A DNA stretch of 64,000 nucleotides from Sphaerulina vaccinii (Eukaryota > Ascomycota > Dothideomycetes > Mycosphaerellales > Mycosphaerellaceae), in the NCBI GenBank assembly GCA_022570795.1, contig JAKUDP010000014.1:1364001-1428000 (forward strand), written 5' to 3'. The translations under genes were made by a program, and so were the position numbers. The notes beneath the pieces were generated by a model. It saw only the letters and a list, made by a program, of their open reading frames with translations. It was not told where the DNA came from and did no database searches. Each line of letters begins with the position of its first letter. Within the stretch, counting starts at the first letter, position 1. Positions 10,993 to 22,951 of this stretch are shown piece by piece.

Positions 10993-11427
10993 TCACCTCT
11001 TCTTGTCAGGGTCCTCCAATATGCCCTCCGCCTCCAATCGTCTCCTCGCCTCCTCAAGTGCCCATGTCTGTATGCTGTGGATCAATGCTGTATTAGCTTC
11101 CGCTATCATGCCGCTCCGCGTCGTCTCAACCTACCTCGTATCAGGCTTATAGCAGTACCCAATGACTCCGAACGCCATACATCCACCAAATCCGTAAAAC
11201 CACACCTTCTCCCATCCTTCGTTCTCGTATTGCTCTCCTGGTTTCACGCCGAACAGCCAGCCGCCAGGCGGATCGTAGTGGTCTTCGTGTGCATGGTCGC
11301 CGGCGCTGCGGGCGATTGTGGAGGAGAATGGTCTTGTGTGAGCGCGGGTGGCGGCGGTGAGGTTGGGGATAATCTGGAGGCGCGCTCGAGGCGTACTGAG
11401 CAGGCGGGAGGAGCGGATTAGTGACAT
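10993..11427 (-). CDS. NADH:ubiquinone oxidoreductase ESSS subunit (NDUFB11 family)
   Basis: This is a small accessory subunit of the membrane arm of mitochondrial complex I. Exon 1 (11135-11427) encodes an Arg/Ser-rich mitochondrial presequence, the family motif DHYDPPGGWLFG, and one membrane span followed by YKPDT. An intron at 11075-11134 (donor GTAGGT, branch GCTAAT, acceptor CAG) joins it to exon 2 (10993-11074), which encodes IQTWALEEARRRLEAEG and a short Lys-rich end. Phase is kept and the product is 124 aa, usual for the fungal ESSS subunit (PF10183). Without the intron the protein stops just after the span, so the short 3' exon is needed for the conserved tail. Confidence 0.93.
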
Positions 11428-12046
11428 TGTGCTGGTTGTGTTGTCTGAATGTCTGGTTGGCCTCAGGTGTGAGTAGATGTCGTCGTGGTTCAGTTCGGCA
11501 GCGCCACGTGATGTGGATCTTGCCGGCTCGCAAGCCTCATCATTTCATCGAAGTCTTTCTCGCTTTCCTCCTCTTCTTTCCTTCCTTTCATCATCACACA
11601 ACTCCGCAACACGCATCGAGGGTACAGTACTCTGACATGGTGCCTGTATTTCAGGCCTCATGCTCGTGATATCTTTCCTCTTTCTGCGTTTCGTACGAGC
11701 ATGTCCGGGCTGGTGTAGACACGAAGCCTTTTGGCTGAAGAGTGGTTCTTTTGTGCAGACGTGACGCGTGCCTGGCCACAGGACACTGATCGCAGAGCTC
11801 GAGGACTCATTCCAACATCTCAACTGCGCGCCCATCGTCTCGCCGCCGAGACTTAAGGAAGCAGCAGGAAACGGTGGCAACACCAGGAAATCGCCGGCTT
11901 TGACAGCTTCACCAGGAACTTTTGAGCGACCTTCTCTTCGTTGGCGTTCTGGGACTCTGTCGGCGTTCTGGGAGCAAAGCGTTTGCGATTGCAGTTGTCT
12001 TTTCCTTGCCCTTTACTAACATACACCTTACGAATACACACGCGCC
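11428..12046. promoter_or_regulatory. Divergent intergenic region
   Basis: This is the shared upstream region of the ESSS subunit gene (minus) and the DUF2293 gene (plus). It contains CT-rich and TTTC-rich tracts around 11555-11600. No protein-coding signal was found. Confidence 0.45.
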
Positions 12047-14385
12047 ATGACGGCCACAAGATCACGCGCACCAAGTGCTCAACCAGCCAGTGCAGCGCGT
12101 ATAATACAAAAGCGACGCGAGAAACCGTACAAGACAGAACAAAGTCGCATAGTCGCGAGGAAACGAAAACTGGACTTACACGTTTGTTGCTCTGCATTTG
12201 CCCTTGGGACCTGGATCACTAATTTGTTTTCTCACTAGACAACGTATACAGACGCGCCAGCCGGCTTTCAGTTCCTACCCGTCGGCACTCCAGACTTAGC
12301 GGAGCGTTGCAAAGAGCTCTCAAGACAAAGAGGCTTGCCTGTCAATGTTGTCAATGTAGGTTGTCGAGTGTGCTGAGATAGCACACTCACACTCGATGGG
12401 GAGAGGTCGAGATATAGTACACGGATGCTAATCGTATTGTGCAGGCCAAACCCGTCAGCAAACACGCGGTCGATCCCGAGAAAGTATCCCATCACATTCA
12501 TCGAATTGGCTATCACTTCCGCTCTGATGTTGTAGATGACGCCTGCCAGCAACTTGGGTATACTTACCTCAACAAGCGTTTCGTCAAAGAAGCAGACCTC
12601 CAGGCACAGAACGAAAACTCCAGGTTGGCGCGCGCCATGGCTAAGCACGGGATTGCGTGGAACCAATCTCTCCCGCAGGAGAACAATGAACAGGCTCGAG
12701 CGGCCATTAAGGAATTGTTTCCACGGATTCCTGAGGACGATCTGAACGCCATTCTCAAACACGCCTGGGAAGAGGGCACGAATCGTGTAGGCACAAACTC
12801 TACCATCGAGCTTCCGCGTCGTGTGCAGCTTGCCACGATCGCTCGCATTCGGCATGAGTATACTGACTATGATCGTTTACTTCGTGCCTTTGAGTGGAAA
12901 GAAGCCCGTGCATTGGTCGAGCCCACATGTCTTAAGAAGCTCATTGAGTGGCGTGGTGAGGACGAGGATGACAATGACAATGAGTTGGAAGAAATCGTTC
13001 GCGAAACCATCGTCATTGACGATGATGACGATGTTGGGCCTCGTCGACACCGTCGACACGGCAGTGAAGCTGACGATGAAGATTCTGCCGCCGACATTGA
13101 TCAAGGCTATGCTAGTGACACGAGCCTAGAGATCAGTCATCAGCCTGCAGCTGTCGAGGACTTGGGCGCGGAGAGCCATGATGAGCGTTCGAGAAGGTTT
13201 CTTGATCGTCACCAACCACCGCCTCGTAATGTACAACAGCGCTACATTGACGTTCGTCAGAAGATTGGCCTCGCGAGACAACAACTACGTAATGCCCCTG
13301 TACAAGAACAGTAAGCAGGTCGAAGAACTCTATAGGCCTCCCGCTAACATTGCGCCCAGGAATGTAGTGCGCGTACACGTGCCGCAGAGCCAGAACGACA
13401 GCGACATGATCATGATAGACGGCAAGATGTTTCGAAGAGTTTGTCAAATGAAGGAATTCGCTATGGAAGTATCGCCTGCTAACCAATGTTCTAGCTTCCC
13501 TCACAAGTGGAGGTGCAAAGATCGCCGGTATACTACACATCTGCCCAGCAGTCGCCTCGGGCTCCTGGTCATCAGCATGTACCATCGCCGCAGTACCTAC
13601 CACAAGTACAGCCCGGACCTTCTCCTCATTCAAATGGGTATGCCTCGCACGATCAACCCATTCCTTCGATCGAGCCCCAGGATGACCTGCGAAGAAAAGC
13701 CATAGCCTCGGCATCTGCCCAGCAGCACAATGGACATCGATCACGGCCTGTCTCTCCACAAGGATCATCCGGGAAACGGCGCCGACTAGACACTGATAGC
13801 CACAATGGTCCTCCGCCCAGCGCACAGCCGCACTATGCTTCTCCCATGGACATATCCCATCGGCCAGCTGAGCTTTATGGTGGCAGTCCAACCGCCACAG
13901 GCCAGACAAGACCACATTCTGCCGGTTATGGGGTTCCTTACGGTGATAGCCGTCGGACGTCATCCACTCGCGGCGCTCCATTGCCTCACGTAGCATATGA
14001 TCCATATCAGCCAGTGGTAAGAATCAATGTGGACCCAAATCGTCCAGCAAATGGTATTTCCCCGGCGATTCGGAGTGGTTTCGTGGATGCCCAGGTTGCT
14101 CCGATTCAGTACGTGCCCTTACCGCCCCAATATGCCGGCCATACAGGACACTTGCCTGCTTCGAGGGATGGATACTATGCGGCCCAGCCCAGTAACGGAG
14201 CAGCTCGCCCGAGCACTCGAGTTGTATACGTGGATCAACCTCGCGCCGGATATGGAATTTCTCAGCCCCAACATGGAGCTCCAGCGGCTGTACAACCAGC
14301 ACCTGTGACGGTCGCCCCCACGTATCCACCGGCTGCAGCAGGACATCGCGCACCACAGCCACAACAGTACTACTATCCAGGCTGA
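12047..14385 (+). CDS. DUF2293 domain protein, five exons
   Basis: The exons are 12047-12181, 12239-12355, 12445-13310, 13360-13438 and 13495-14385. Every junction is GT-AG with a CTAAC/CTAAT-like branch and correct phase, giving 695 aa. The N-terminus is basic. Exon 2 and early exon 3 carry FQFLPVGTPDLAERC and a helical segment. DUF2293 lies at about residues 165-230 (LFPRIPEDDL to HEYTDYDRLL). An acidic Asp/Glu tract (about 250-300) and a long Pro/Gln/Tyr-rich disordered C-terminus follow. DUF2293 is found across ascomycetes; its function is unknown. The basic N-terminus, acidic patch and RRRL-like basic stretch suggest a nuclear protein, but this is inference. Confidence 0.85.
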
Positions 14386-14447
14386 GAGACTGTTTCAATA
14401 CGCCGAACTGAACAATCAACAAACCCTTGCTGTGAAACATAGCCTGC

Positions 14448-14816
14448 CTATCGTGCGTACCAGGATACTGCCATGATCCGCATGTACCATGCCACGCGGG
14501 ACTCACAGCAAACCTCCTGAAACAGACGAAGATGGTATGTACTATTAGCCTCACTGTTCGGACATGAGCTTACAAGTACAGGAATCGCTTGAGGTGCTGA
14601 GCCATCAGGCGCAGCCCTCGCCTGGGGAAGGAGTGGAAGATGGACAGTGAGCGTCCTACCATCGAGGAGGATCGCAGGGCCCAGAGCCCGATCAGGCATG
14701 CCGCCAGGTTGCACAGAAGTGTACAGCGTAAATACCACTATCAGACAGAACAGTACCAGTGACCAACAAACCTGAATCCTTTCGATCCTTTCCTCATGTG
14801 AGTAATGCCAAGTCAT
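14448..14816 (-). CDS. Possible small protein, uncertain splicing
   Basis: A 122-codon ORF starts at ATG 14814-14816. Its interior contains what looks like a good intron on this strand (donor GTAAGC, branch GCTAAT, acceptor TTTCAG, about 14520-14577). A possible second one runs from GTTTGT after the 15th codon to a CCCCAG. Both would be multiples of three, so spliced and unspliced forms share a frame: 122 aa unspliced with a hydrophobic segment, or about 53 aa spliced. I do not recognise the product. It could also be an antisense or UTR transcript of the DUF2293 gene that ends at 14385. Confidence 0.25.
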   Translation of the reverse strand: MTWHYSHEERIERIQVCWSLVLFCLIVVFTLYTSVQPGGMPDRALGPAILLDGRTLTVHLPLLPQARAAPDGSAPQAIPVLVSSCPNSEANSTYHLRLFQEVCCESRVAWYMRIMAVSWYAR

Positions 14817-15607
14817 CTATGCGCCTCCCTCCGCCCGCCTGGGTTCTGTCGGCATCAGCCACCGCCAACTCCACTGCAGTTCGAAATGATGACACTTGAG
14901 TATCATGTCTGCTTTCGATAACGAGAGACAGAAATTGAATCTCATAGCTGATGGACAGGAACAGCAATGGCTGTGCCTAGAAGCACAACGACATCGAGAC
15001 TGATTTATGGCTACCCATTGTCTCAGCGAACGTGGAGAGCGAAGCTCGATCTTCGCTTTACGAACTTCATTGAGGAACAAAGAGGCGAAGTGGCTTGACG
15101 GGACGGCTGCTCGATCGCGACTTCCGCATGAAGATCTAGATCCGCCACAGCACGTGGCCACCACGGTTTCCTGAGGTGTGGTAGCGAAGGAGCGTTAAAT
15201 TGTCTTCGTCTTCCAGCGAACTTGGTTGAGTGGCCGGAAAGAACGGATCATGAAACGTGGTCGACACGAGGGCCAAGAAAGAAGAAAACGACGACAGACA
15301 ATTCTTGGACCTTTGCTGCACGTCTGTCTGTAAACAGAAACCTTCTCGTCATCACAATACTACAACTTCGCAAGCACCGACGACGCCATTGCTGGAGAGA
15401 GGATCGGAAAGCCGAAAGTATACAGTACTGCATGAGCGCCACATCTGCATCTCGCAGACCGACGGCAGGCTGAAGGCCAAGAAGAGAGGTCTGGCCGCTG
15501 CTCGACAGGTAAGCCATCACTACTCATCTTACACTGTTCTCTGCTTCTTCTGTTACTGTCCTACAACACCTTACATATGCTCGGAACGTCACTTACCATA
15601 GTTCAGC
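14817..15607. other. Intergenic region upstream of the Ser-rich protein gene
   Basis: Promoter and probable 5' untranslated sequence of the gene starting at 15608. Overlapping ORFs on both strands show no domain or typical composition. Confidence 0.4.
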
Positions 15608-16863
15608 ATGCTTGCAGCTCAAAGACTACCTGAAGGCGTCTCTAGACCGGCCATCAATCTAGATGTAAGAGCTTGCGCGTTTACGTACGTGTGAGAAGTC
15701 CATCGCTAATTGTTTCGCAGGCCAAGAATTCGCATTATATGTTTACTTCTGCTATTGTCCAAGCAATGCCGGCCACTTCAAACGACAATGTACGATACCG
15801 TGTGCCCAAACTTGCTGTGAGGAACCGAGCTCCTGAAACATTGGCGACCGATGCATGCAAGACTCAAGGCTCTCACCACCAGGAGTATGTGCACGCATAT
15901 CGTATGCGTTCTGGATCAGACGAGACAGCAGTGCATCCAGCTTTACGGAACCCTCACAGAACGGAGCCAAGACAGATTGAGCAGACAGGTGCACATCAGG
16001 AGGAATCAGCTTCGAAAGTCTCAGGAAAGCGGAAATCAGGCGGCGTGCTAGGCTTCCTCACTCTCAAGGAGCCATCCACTTCAGCTCTGGAAGAGTTCGC
16101 TGAGAATGAAAGACGAAGGATGACGGCGCAGAAGGGATCGAAGATGTTGTCCGGTGTCAGTACGCAAAAGCTACCAAGTAAAGTGCCGAAGGTCAACAGC
16201 AAGTGGAATGGCTTGCCCGAATCCACCCAACGCAGGACCACTGCCAAAGAGTCATCGCCGCGACATTCCAAGGTCTCACTTGCTAGCCGCCACAGTGGCC
16301 ACTCAGAAAGCTCTCAGACACGATCTGGTCGACCACGGCTTGAATCATCAATGAGCAGATCACAGTCTCGCAGGTCCAACGAGCGAAGTCGTGATAGTCT
16401 CGCATCGAGCTCGAAAGATCAGGAAAACCTTGCACCACTACCGGCAACACCTCCTGAGCTTGTGCAGTCTGGATCAGTCAATGCAGCAGATGACTTGAGC
16501 ACTCCGGAAGATTCGCCACGAACGCCCTCAAGCGATATCAAGAAATCGAGCACCAGGTATGTACCGGCACTAAGCCTGGAGTACAATCAGCAGAAGGAAT
16601 CTACAGTGAAGACTTCGGAGCTAGGTGTAGCTGGGTTGCCGCTTCTGACGTCTCGACACCACGTCCTGTCGGCTCCTATGGTCGTAGCACATTCGCCGCA
16701 TGACCGCAGCACCAAGCGCGCACCTCCGAAGGCTGACGAAGTCTTGCCTTGGGAGGCATATGAGCCTATGGAGAAGTCAGCTGCTCAAACAGCTCAGGCC
16801 AGCGTCTCAACTGCGGAAGGCAAGAGATCTAGAGGCTTCAGTAGGAAATTGGGCTTCAGGTAG
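15608..16863 (+). CDS. Ser-rich disordered protein, unknown function
   Basis: Exon 1 (15608-15664) encodes 19 residues and joins exon 2 at 15721 in phase 0 across an intron with donor GTAAGA and acceptor CGCAG, giving 399 aa. The junction forms an N-terminal block ending NLDAKNSHYMFTSA. The rest is low-complexity Ser/Thr/Arg/Lys sequence with a short hydrophobic patch (GGVLGFLTLKEPS, near residue 130) and a basic C-terminus (GFSRKLGFR). No catalytic domain is visible. Proteins of this style in filamentous fungi are usually annotated as hypothetical; phosphorylation-rich scaffolds are one possibility, but nothing here proves it. Confidence 0.7.
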
Positions 16864-17005
16864 TGCCAAAGTATCTTATCATGGCATTGCGCTGCTGAGC
16901 AGCAGCAGAGTTTAGTGATAGCAAATTTAGCGAGCGAGGAGTTGGGAATTGGCAGTTGAAGTCATATAATATCACACACAGCTTTCATGAGCTGCGACTT
17001 TGTCA

Positions 17006-18805
17006 CTATGCCTTGTGCAGTTTCACTGGTACTCCATCGCCTGGCCACATCGTCAAGCCCATGCCTTTCCGTAATCTTGACATCTCTGTCACGTCTGCTG
17101 GCTCGATTGCGTCGAAGTGCTGCAGCATTCGTACAATCACGAAGCTTGCTTCAACAAGTGCGAATTGCTGACCAAGACAGACCTAGTAGACGTAAGCATA
17201 TATCTCACAGTACTAAGTGAAGACACTTACGCGAGGACCGCCACTGAATGGGAGGAATTGCCAAGGAGGAATCTTCTCTTCCCACCTCTCAGGCCTGAAG
17301 TCCAGAGCATCATCACCCCAAAGATCTTTGCGTCTGTGCATCAGATATACACTGAAAGATACTGTAGTGCCTTTGGGTACAGCAATTGGTGCCATCTGGT
17401 TGGGTCCGCCGCCTACTGGTAGCGTGGTGTCGACGGTTGCCTGTCGGTTGTTGAATGGGACGTTTGGGTGAAGACGTAGGACTTCATTGAGAAAGTGTTG
17501 TAGGTAGCGACATCCTTTGACTTTCTCGAAGGTTATGGGTGAGTTTGTTGGGAAGTCTGTGAGGATCTGATTGCGTAGCTTGGTGAAGATCTGTGGGTGG
17601 AGCGCGAGACGGGTGAAACTCCAGCCAAGGAGGCCTGCCGTAGTGTCTACACGTAGAACATGTGAGCTTAGTTCTGGCTGCTGAGGAGGAGGAATTCTGC
17701 TTACCTCTTCCAGCGACCAAGATGGCGAGGAGCTGGTTTCGTAAGTCTTCACGATCTTGCGTCTGCTCTGCGAGAGCGGATAGTAGATTGTATTTCTTTT
17801 TGTCAGACTGCTTCGCGTGAGAAGCCGATAAGGCTTTCTGGACGAAATGCTCGACGTAATCCCGTATGCGAGCTACAGCTCTTCGAAGTTCAAAGCCATC
17901 GCTAAGCCAGTACCTAAGTTCACGTCAGCATAGCCGAAGCACGACCCGGAGCTGACCTACATTGTCTGCAATCTAATGCGCGTGAGTAACCATACGTTGG
18001 CTCTCTCGAAGTCTGTCATAAACTGCTTCTGTCTTGCTTGCTCTTGTGACACATCTGAATCCGGCTGCGAGGATGCATGCATCATGAGGGACTGCGAGTT
18101 GATCGACTCTCCAAACAGGAAGGATGTTGCTGTGTCCAAAGTAAAGTTATACAGTAGTGGCTGTAGCTGGCGTACTTGGGTCCAGCCGCTGCTGTCGGTC
18201 GCACCGATAGCCTCGATAAAGATCTTGGTCGCGTGCTCGGTTTCTTCTAGATCGTTGATGTTCTCACGAATGAATTGAGGTCGGAACAGTGCTCTCGAGT
18301 GCGACCATGCGGCGCCATCACTCGAGAAGATGGACTTTCCAAGCAGAGGGTAGAACTGGTTGATTCTTCGTTGACCAATAGCAAAGTCTGCAAACTGAGT
18401 GGCGAGCATTGCCTGGACATTGCGGGGCTCAATGGTTGTCTAACATTTGGAAGTAGTGAGCATGCGGCTTCTTCTCTGAGGACTTCGGAATTCGGGGCAG
18501 CATACCATAAATGTTGATCCTTCAAACCCTACCTGTGATACAGTATGTGCATCTTTGAACTGCTCCTGAACTATGTCGTCCAAGATGTCTTCGCCGCTGG
18601 TCTTCAATTTGAGCATTCGTCTGATAGTTTTGATTCCATGCAAGGTCGATATGGGCCATGGCCAATTGCCAGAAAGGTTGTGCGGCTTCTGGCAACTATG
18701 TGCCTTTTCGAATGATTTGAAGCACCGAGATCGCCAGATGGAAGAAGCTACCTTGAAGGCCAGAAACCCGAAGACAAACACTATCGCCAGTGAAAGGGAT
18801 GCCAT
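17006..18805 (-). CDS. Cytochrome P450, CYP52-like
   Basis: The five exons are 18506-18805, 17961-18439, 17705-17913, 17231-17646 and 17006-17182, all GT-AG and in phase, giving 526 aa. The N-terminus is a membrane anchor. Landmarks follow in order: the TTIEPRNVQAML and GKSIFSSDGAAWSHSR regions, I-helix AGRDTT, the K-helix ExxR (EVLRLHP), then FNNRQA, the PERW region, and the heme loop FSGGPRVCLGQQFA split by the last intron just before the heme Cys. These features are those of CYP52-type enzymes, which hydroxylate the terminal carbon of alkanes and fatty acids in the ER. The exact CYP family is not settled. An acyltransferase gene lies upstream on the same strand, so both may act on lipids. 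Confidence 0.9.
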
Positions 18806-19241
18806 GGCTTAAGATAGCATGCGTCGTGATATATTGGCGACTTGGATGCAAGGCTGAAATCAAGAACTCATGTTGTTCTGGAGCGGAAGCCTCATGCTAT
18901 AAGTTGTCAAGTGTAGTCGCGCGTCGTGTCGAGGTCTGTGCAATCTGCGGCCGTAATCCACAGTCACAGCTGTTTGATTGGCTCGACGTGCTCGCATTCG
19001 ACACTATATGCATTCCTGTTTGCGGTGTCAAGTCTTCGAAGGATTCGAATCTACAGGGTATGAGTAGCTTCAAGCGGGGCCAGGTACCAACATTACAGTG
19101 ACTATCCCGAATAGTCAATCGACATGGTATAGTCAGGACAAAGGTGAGAGACGGCAGTAACTCCGAAGCTGATATGAATGGTTCAAGAAGTCCACCACTT
19201 ACTTACTCTTACAAACCATACAGATCTCGGAGGAACCTTTG
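18806..19241. other. Intergenic region between P450 and acyltransferase genes
   Basis: Both flanking genes are on the minus strand, so this is the P450 promoter plus the acyltransferase 3' flank. No specific element was recognised. Confidence 0.4.
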
Positions 19242-20291
19242 TCAACTGTCCCAGCTCGCCTTCGAGACTAACAGCTGTCTCAGCCTTTCTAGACGTTCAC
19301 CCTTCACAACCCAGCGGTCTTCCAGCCATTGTGCCAACTCGTCATCAGCACTTGGCAGATCTTCAAGCGCATGTCGGTCGATATGCACGTATATCCTCCA
19401 CTGCTCATTCAGACGTGGCTGTGACAGAGTCTGCCAGAAAGTCGGAGGCTTCTGAAACAATCTGTCGCCTTGAGCATATGCGATTGTAATGTCGTAAACA
19501 GCTTTAACGTGTGGTGCATTCCGCAATTGCTGTACGCAAGCGCAGAAACCCTTCACTCGAGGATAGAGTACATGCTTGCCGAGTTTGCGGTCGTTCGCTG
19601 CGCACCACTTCTCAGCAGTCGCTCTCTTTGAAGCCGTATATCGTGTTGCTTCGCTGAATGAGATGAGCCCTGCCAAAGTGTCTCAGTGAAACGAAACGTA
19701 CAAGCGCTAGTTGATATGCTTACACATGGGCCATTGGCGTTGCAAAACACCACGAAATACCCGGTCCATCTCGTGCTGGTCGGACATCCAATTCCTACTT
19801 ACCAAGGGCATGCCCATAGCCCAAAGTCCCCATCCGAGAAATGGCACCCACTTGAGCTGTTGCTTCGCGAAGTAACGACATCTTCCCAGCATACCGGCGC
19901 GTATCGCGAGTTCCTGAATACTGTAAAAGTCCGCCCATTCGACTGCGATGCTGCATTAGAGGATTGCCGCTTTGTGATGCTCACCGAATTTGATAGAGTA
20001 CGCACCATGGTTCGATACCACGATAGCGCTCTCTCCCCGAGGCAGATGCTCTGCGCCGGATACAACGATTTTTGCGCCATTGATGCGAGTCAATATCAGC
20101 TGAATGCCATACCACACCGACGCTGCGACTTTCGAGGAGACATTGTATGCCAGGGTTGGGGCTACCGCTGAAAGGGGCAGCAATGCAGACAGTAACACGT
20201 CAGCGACGAAGAGATGGGCCACCCATGGCAGCAGGAACACTGCAGCTCTCGCGCAGAGGACCGTGGTCCACGCAGCTTTTGCGAGAGCCAT
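19242..20291 (-). CDS. LPLAT-family lysophospholipid acyltransferase
   Basis: The three exons are 20006-20291, 19724-19942 and 19242-19669, with phase kept at both joins, giving 310 aa. The start is ATG 20289-20291 (MALAKAAWTT); another in-frame ATG is at 20336. After N-terminal hydrophobic segments, the acyltransferase motif I NHxxxxD is at residues 94-100 and is split by the first intron (His95 in exon 1, Asp100 in exon 2). Motif III appears as SEATRYT (EGTR variant), and a VKAVYDITIAYA block follows. This pattern is that of PlsC/LPLAT enzymes near yeast Cst26 and human LCLAT1, which move acyl groups onto lysophospholipids in the ER. Substrate preference cannot be read from sequence. Confidence 0.88.
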
Positions 20292-21425
20292 GATCGTTGC
20301 CGTCGTCGTTGTGTGAGTAAAAGACACACAGCGCAAATAATGGTAAGGCTGCTCTTGCGAGGAAGTGACATTACGTCACATCTCATTTCGCGCCTCACTT
20401 TGGAAGGAAGGAGCGAGGGATCTCAGATCTGACTTCTCCACGCCGTCTCTCCACCCTCAAACACTCCACCACCTCTTCGCTTCACCGCGTCGGCGCGGAT
20501 CAAGACGTCGCCACTCGACGCACTTTTCGCGCAAATCAGATCGGTCAGGCGCGCCGTGAATCCGTACGGTCTCACACACAGACTGCAGCGAGCTGAGCTG
20601 AACGTGTGGTACTAGGTGTCCAGCGGCCCCATCCGAATGGTTAGGCGCATTAGCTGGGTCTAGATCATTCTGTTCGATCAAGTTGATTCAAGACGGGCTG
20701 GAGGTCCCACAAAGTTGTCATCCTGTGCTACGAGCAATTCTCACCTGCAGCGACCTCTGGGCGATCGTCTTTCAACTCTCATCCGTTTCCACCGCGTCCG
20801 GCTTTCAGTGTTCACGAGCAGAAGCAGCATCAGCAGCAACACTGAAAACTACGTCCACGGCCAAGACGGCGTTATCATTCTCAAGATTCGGCATCCGCCC
20901 ACCCGAGAGGCGTCTCGTTGAACAGCAAACATCACTCGAGGCAGGATCACCTCTTACCAGCGATTGGACTCAGTTTCGGCCTCGACACGAACGTCACATT
21001 GGCCGTTTGACGTTCGCCGCACCCATATTGTGCACAAACTTCTGTGGTCACAGGCCATCGTTGTGTCGGCCACGAGTGACGATCTTTCGGTTTCAGAGTG
21101 TTCTTCAAGGTAGCGCGTTCCTGCGTACGACCCAGGTAAGCATTCCCATTCGCTTTCCGAATCGGTCTTGCTATGTTGTTCAGTCACATGTCCTATGGCA
21201 CCGCCCCTGTGGTAACATGCTGGCCTGCTTCATGGTCACAAAGATTTGCATTATGCACAATGGCCACGGCCGGCAGTAAAGGCACATTAATGAATCAAAG
21301 TCGCTGCCTTGCATTTCCTCATCTCACCATCTCGGCAACAACCGCATTATACAACAAGCACCTCACTAACAATCATCTCCAGCTCCGATCGCAAGGGTGT
21401 CTTTGACACTTGACGGCACCGCACC
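20292..21425. promoter_or_regulatory. Long divergent intergenic region upstream of the bZIP gene
   Basis: This region of about 1.1 kb separates the acyltransferase (minus) and bZIP (plus) genes. Long promoters and leaders are common for fungal regulators. A weakly tRNA-like stretch lies at 20623-20702. A 198-codon ORF at 20683 lacks typical protein features. A long 5' leader with upstream ATGs is possible. Confidence 0.45.
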
Positions 21426-22951
21426 ATGGCGTCCTACAACTCCCAAGTCCAGACGATGCCTCATGGCTTGCCGAACGACCAGCTTGATCACGATGCTTAT
21501 GGTATTAAAGTTCTTGAATGTCTAGTCTCCTAGCGCCTGTGCTGACATTATCCAAGGCCCAGCATCAGCCTCAAGCGACAGCAAAAGTCCGCTCAGCTTG
21601 AGTTTCTTCAAGAATCTCAACCCGGATAAGAAGCAGACGAAAGGTATTCGAGTGGATCGCGGTGGAATGTGGAGGCTGATCTAACCATGTTGGCAGATGG
21701 TCAACCCCCTAAGCGGAGAGGTCCCAAGCCAGACAGCAAGCCAGCTTTGACGAGAAGACAAGAATTAAACCGCCAAGCACAGAGGTAATACACTGCTGGA
21801 CATTTCTACCGAAAGTGTCTTCTAACAACGCGCAGAACACACCGAGAGCGCAAGGAAATGTACATCAAGGCTCTCGAGCAGGAGGTGCTTCGCCTCAAAG
21901 AGATCTACGCCGAAACTGCGCGGCAGCGAGATGCGTTCCACGACGAGAATCGTCGACTGAAGGATCTGTTGCTACAGCATGGCATATCATACGACTTTGG
22001 CGCGACGCCTATCAAGTTCCAGCGCGAGAATAGCGGCTATGGTGCGAGCTCCAGTGGCAGCATCTCCGGCAGCTATCGAGGCACTTCAGAAAGCACTGGC
22101 TTCAGTCCGCCCGCCATGCACAACCAGATGGCCCCACCTCAACCGATGCCAAACATGCAAAGTGGCCAGATGCGCAGCATGGCACAACTACCGGGCAATA
22201 GACTCGACTACGACTCCATCGGCATTGACTTTGTCTTGACGTATGACTCCCAAGGCAGACCCATCCAGATGCCCGGCCCATACCCATCACCACCACCTCA
22301 AAGCTAGCCGTAATGGTTTACGTTTGATATGGTAGGCTCATCGGGCTCGAAAAGTCCACTTCGGCTGACGCTCACATTCTGTAGGCTCGAACGGCCATGT
22401 ATGGACCATATGCAGTATCTCCTCGTCCGCTCTCACAACCCGGAAGGACAAGGACAGCGCCATCCAATGGAGCCCGCGGACAACGACGAGCACGAGCACA
22501 TGTCAGGTCACGCAATGATGGCCAGCGGGGCGCCTTGGTCCCACATCAAAGAGAAGCCCACAGAGACCTATCCACATCAGATGCCAGCAGATCTTAGCAA
22601 CGACTCCCTTTCGAAACTCCTAGATCTCAGCGCACGTCTACCCATCGACCGTGAAGGAGAGATCACGCCCATTATGGCGTGGACCATGATATATACTCAC
22701 GAACGGGTCAACGAGCTGGACAAGCATGACCTGGAGAGGCTCAAGGTCAACCTTACTACCAAAGTGCGATGCTATGGGTATGTCTGCGCCTTTCATATTG
22801 TCGGATCATGCGCTGACTTGAATGTAGCTTTGGTGCCGTCCTGGAAGAGTTCGAAGTCCGAGACGCCCTGAACACCACACTCGCCGAGAAGGACATCGTG
22901 CCTGCCATGTCGACTGCGATGTTTGTGCCCCAACCCCAACGAGTACACTGA
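21426..22951 (+). CDS. bZIP transcription factor, six exons
   Basis: The exons are 21426-21501, 21557-21643, 21697-21784, 21836-22240, 22385-22777 and 22828-22951, all in phase, giving 390 aa. The basic region is at about residues 74-90 (NRQAQRTHRER, Yap-like NxxAQxxxR) and is split by the third intron. A leucine zipper follows (YIKALEQEVLRLKE onward). Exons 5-6 encode a conserved-looking C-terminal region (CMDHMQYLLVRS, then LSKLLDLSARLP and MAWTMIYTHERV). The fourth intron (22241-22384, donor GTATGA) contains an in-frame TAG at 22305-22307. If it is retained, the product ends at 240 aa without the C-terminal domain. Target genes are unknown. Confidence 0.85.

Noticed and set aside
14024..14554. 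Minus-strand ORF of 176 codons
   Set aside because: It is mostly antisense to the last DUF2293 exon and has no domain.
20009..20019. Exact B-box match on the plus strand
   Set aside because: It lies in acyltransferase coding sequence around the NHxxxxD motif; no tRNA fold.
20623..20702. tRNA-like stretch with an A-box-like TGGTTAGGC and a B-box-like GATTCAAGAC, flanked by partly pairing ends
   Set aside because: The T-stem does not form and the D-stem is weak. It is at most a decayed relic and too poor to annotate.
20683..21279. Plus-strand ORF of 198 codons upstream of the bZIP gene
   Set aside because: Composition is irregular and there is no domain; more likely leader or promoter sequence.
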